From NCBI GenBank assembly GCA_023257915.1, contig JALRBB010000136.1, positions 1-7,836 on the forward strand: a DNA stretch of 7,836 bases, given 5' to 3'. Under the pieces are notes generated by a model, which worked only from the letters and a program-made list of their open reading frames with translations, was not told the DNA's origin and ran no database searches. The translations under genes and the position numbers were made by a program. The stretch is from Quisquiliibacterium sp. GTDB lineage: Bacteria; Pseudomonadota; Gammaproteobacteria; Burkholderiales; Burkholderiaceae_E. Shown here one piece after another: positions 5,894 to 7,836 of the stretch. Position 1 is the stretch's first letter. Each line of letters opens with the position of its first letter.

Positions 5894-7180
5894 TCATTGG
5901 GGCAACGGGCCCCAGGTGGGCTCCCGGATGTCGCCCGCATTCGAGGTAAGCCGCTGTTTGACGCGACCATCGACCGAAACTGCCATCAGGGAGTCGCGCC
6001 CGCCAGCCTGGGTTGCGTACATGATCCAGCGGCCGTTCGGCGCGAAGCTGGGTGCCTCTTCGCGCCCACCGTCCGACAGCAGGCGTTCGGTGCCCGAAAC
6101 CAAATCCTTCATCGCGACCAGGTAACGCCCTTCGCGACGGGTGACAAACGCCATGGTTTTGCCGTCGGGGCTGATCCGGGGGCTGACGTTGTAGGTGGAA
6201 CCGAAGGTGACACGCACCGGATCCCCGCCTGTCGGCGACATGCGATAGATCTGCGGCGATCCGCCTCGGTCGGACGTGAAGTAAATGGCGGCGCCGTCAG
6301 CCGACCAGCGCGGTTCGGTATCGATACCCGACGAGGTCGTCAGACGCTGCGGGTTGCCGCGGCCATCAGCAGGTACCAGGTAGACCTGAGACAGGCCGTC
6401 CCGGGTTAGTGCGACTGCCAGCGTGCGGCCGTCCGGAGACCAGGCCGGCGCGCTGTTGCTCCCGCGGAAATTGGCCACCGCGATGCGCTGCCCGCTGGCT
6501 AAGGTGTGGACATACACCACCGGTTTTTTGCTCTCGAACGACACATACGCGAGGCGTGATCCATCCGGTGACCAGGATGGCGAAATGATCGGCTCCGACG
6601 AGGTGAGGGCGGTCTGGATGTTTTCTCCGTCCCAGTCGGCGATATTCAGGCGATAGCGGTTCGCCTGTTTCGAAACAAAGGCGATGCGGGTCGAAAAAAT
6701 GCCTTTTTCACCCGTGATTTTCTCGTAGACCCAGTCGGCGATGCGATGTCCGGCCAGCCGCAGGTCGGCCTCCGAAACCAACACCGATTCGCCGCCGAGC
6801 GACGCCTGGCGGACCGCATCGCTTAAGCGGTAGCGCACGTCGTAGCGACCGTCAGTGATGCGGGTGATCGAGCCGGCCAGTACCGCGTCGGCCCCGCGCG
6901 CGCGCAGCGCGAGGAAATCGATCGCAGACGCCTCGTTCAAGGACATCTGAGGGTCAACAAGTCGAAAGGCACCGCTGCGCGCCAGGTCGCCCCGGACGAC
7001 TTCGGCGACATTGCGCGGTATCTGCCCGGTGGCGGTGAAATCCGCGACCGCGATTGGGTACTGGGAGGCGCCTACCCCGGAGACGTCGATGCGCATCTGC
7101 GCGTAGGCGGGAGTGGTGATGGCCAGCGTCCCGGCCATCGCGAGCAGACTGGCTCGCACAAATGCTCGGCGATTAGACAT
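5894..7180 (-). CDS. tolB: Tol-Pal system protein TolB
   Basis: TolB is the periplasmic beta-propeller that binds Pal and, through its N-terminus, TolA. The product has 428 residues, the normal length. Residues 1-27 are a signal peptide ending AYA before Q28; it carries NRRAFVR, a twin-arginine-like motif. Residues 28 to about 160 are the N-terminal alpha/beta domain. The rest is a six-bladed propeller, with blade repeats at SWSPDG (202), AWSPDG (246), RWSADG (291), RISPDG (335) and SFAPNG (378), ending REPTWGP (419-425). The IISPSWSPDG and NSAPAWSPDGRTLAVAL segments are strongly typical of betaproteobacterial TolB. The ATG at 7180 is the only workable start, because an in-frame TAA stands at 7190-7192. 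No Shine-Dalgarno sequence precedes it. Confidence 0.97.
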   Translation of the reverse strand: MSNRRAFVRASLLAMAGTLAITTPAYAQMRIDVSGVGASQYPIAVADFTATGQIPRNVAEVVRGDLARSGAFRLVDPQMSLNEASAIDFLALRARGADAVLAGSITRITDGRYDVRYRLSDAVRQASLGGESVLVSEADLRLAGHRIADWVYEKITGEKGIFSTRIAFVSKQANRYRLNIADWDGENIQTALTSSEPIISPSWSPDGSRLAYVSFESKKPVVYVHTLASGQRIAVANFRGSNSAPAWSPDGRTLAVALTRDGLSQVYLVPADGRGNPQRLTTSSGIDTEPRWSADGAAIYFTSDRGGSPQIYRMSPTGGDPVRVTFGSTYNVSPRISPDGKTMAFVTRREGRYLVAMKDLVSGTERLLSDGGREEAPSFAPNGRWIMYATQAGGRDSLMAVSVDGRVKQRLTSNAGDIREPTWGPLPQ

Positions 7181-7209
7181 GATGAAAGATTATAGCGACC
7201 CGCGGTCGC
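7181..7209 (-). promoter_or_regulatory. tolA-tolB junction: hairpin plus TATAAT directly before tolB
   Basis: The 43-bp gap holds arms GCGACC (7195-7200) and GGTCGC (7204-7209) around a three-base loop, followed on the minus strand by TATAAT (7194-7189). The box ends eight bases before the tolB ATG, so a transcript starting from it would be leaderless or nearly so. The -35 candidate (TTTCGC, 16 bases upstream) is poor. Alternatively the hairpin and the AT-rich tail TATAATCTTT may act as an attenuator or processing site. The elements are visible; promoter activity is inferred. Confidence 0.35.
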
Positions 7210-7223
7210 GGCGAAAGCCCAGA

Positions 7224-7836
7224 TTAGCGGTCGTCGCGTGGACCGCGGCTAATTTCGAGCTCTCGCGGGCAACTGCCGTCCGGACGGCGCGGGAACGGAT
7301 CGCTGCGCTTGATGCCGCGCTCGGCGGCCTGGTCCCAGGCGGCAAGGCCGCTGGTGCGTTTCAGGCGTACCGCCGCGATCGAGCAGTCCGGCATCAGGCT
7401 GACCACGAACACCGCTTTCGGATTGCCAGTCAGGTCGGCTGGCACTTGATAGGTGGTGTTGGAAATCAGCAGTGAGGAGATCTTTGCTACGTAATCCCCC
7501 TCGCTTCCGCCCCGCGCGCCACCCGAGGTGGCACCGCTAGCCGCACCGGCGCTCGCCGAGTTGCCCTTCTCGCTGCCGGCTCCCGCCTGGCTCATCAACT
7601 GGCGCATGTAGTCCTTGCGACTTTGTTCGGCAACGCGTCTTTCTTCCGCTTTGCGCTTTTCCTCAGCGAGACGTTTTTCCTCGGCCTTGCGTTTTTCCTC
7701 GGCGAGGCGCTTTTCTTCGGCTTTGCGTTTTTCCTCAGCGAGGCGCTTTTCCTCGGCTTTACGCTTTTCCTCAGCGAGGCGCTTTTCCTCGGCTTTACGC
7801 TTTTCCTCAGCGAGGCGCTTTTCGTCGGCCTTGCGT
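7224..7836 (-). CDS. tolA: Tol-Pal system protein TolA, C-terminal part (5' end outside window)
   Basis: TolA is anchored in the inner membrane next to TolQR and reaches across the periplasm to TolB and Pal. Only the last 203 residues are present; the frame is open to the right edge, so the ATG at 7607 is internal. From the edge to about 7608 lies domain II, a long charged helix built of a 12-residue unit RKAEEKRLAEEK. A Ser/Ala/Gly-rich linker follows (about 7500-7570). Domain III, about 7227-7493, starts YVAKISSLLISNTTY and has the typical end of the family, with W-AAERGIKRSDPFP. Two cysteines (in PDCSI and GSCP) may form a disulphide, as in other TolA C-domains. The call rests on the helix plus this domain, and on tolB, pal and cpoB following in order. 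Confidence 0.94.
   Translation of the reverse strand, partial: RKADEKRLAEEKRKAEEKRLAEEKRKAEEKRLAEEKRKAEEKRLAEEKRKAEEKRLAEEKRKAEERRVAEQSRKDYMRQLMSQAGAGSEKGNSASAGAASGATSGGARGGSEGDYVAKISSLLISNTTYQVPADLTGNPKAVFVVSLMPDCSIAAVRLKRTSGLAAWDQAAERGIKRSDPFPRRPDGSCPRELEISRGPRDDR
7620..7835 (-). repeat. 36-bp in-frame tandem repeat in tolA domain II
   Basis: Five units of 36 bp (7800-7835, 7764-7799, 7728-7763, 7692-7727 and 7656-7691) each encode RKAEEKRLAEEK, with one E-to-D change in the edge unit. A degenerate sixth (7620-7655) encodes RKAEERRVAEQS. The units at 7728 and 7764 differ by one base; the others differ at several, mostly silent, positions. The array may continue beyond the window. Confidence 0.93.

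Overview
The window looks like ordinary chromosome from a GC-rich betaproteobacterium, probably Burkholderiales-like. The inference rests on three things: the TolB propeller sequence, an IF-1 of the extended InfA2 type that betaproteobacteria carry as a second copy, and the overall gene style. No taxonomic marker such as rRNA is present, so the assignment is moderate. I see no transposase, integrase, phage gene, CRISPR array or other mobile element.

Layout from left to right. Positions 1-660 (+) hold the 3' part of a TTC38-like tetratricopeptide protein. It runs convergently into a TRAP transporter operon read leftward: dctP (3636-2632), dctQ (2552-1986) and dctM (1989-703). DctP captures a solute in the periplasm, and DctQ/DctM import it using an ion gradient. 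Upstream of dctP on the same strand is infA (3975-3718), encoding translation initiation factor IF-1 with a C-terminal tail. A non-coding stretch of about 320 bases rich in inverted repeats follows (3976-4295). Next come a tRNA-Lys(TTT) gene (4371-4296) with a near-consensus sigma-70 promoter and an intrinsic terminator. The right half is the 3' part of the tol-pal cluster, also read leftward: tolA (partial, from beyond 7836 to 7224), tolB (7180-5894), pal (5806-5270) and cpoB/ybgF (5273-4479).

The Tol-Pal genes form one envelope machine. TolA spans the periplasm and carries energy from the inner-membrane TolQR complex (not in the window). TolB and the lipoprotein Pal form the outer-membrane and peptidoglycan end, and CpoB links the system to septal peptidoglycan synthesis. 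The order tolA-tolB-pal-cpoB followed by tRNA-Lys matches the arrangement known in Escherichia coli.

I found no convincing undescribed multi-gene system. The points worth a second look are small: a 36-bp in-frame tandem repeat in tolA, a TATAAT box and hairpin directly before a tolB start that has no Shine-Dalgarno sequence, twin-arginine-like signal peptides on TolB and DctP, a perfect 8-bp hairpin between dctP and dctQ, a G-U first pair in the tRNA-Lys acceptor stem, and the structured leader of infA.
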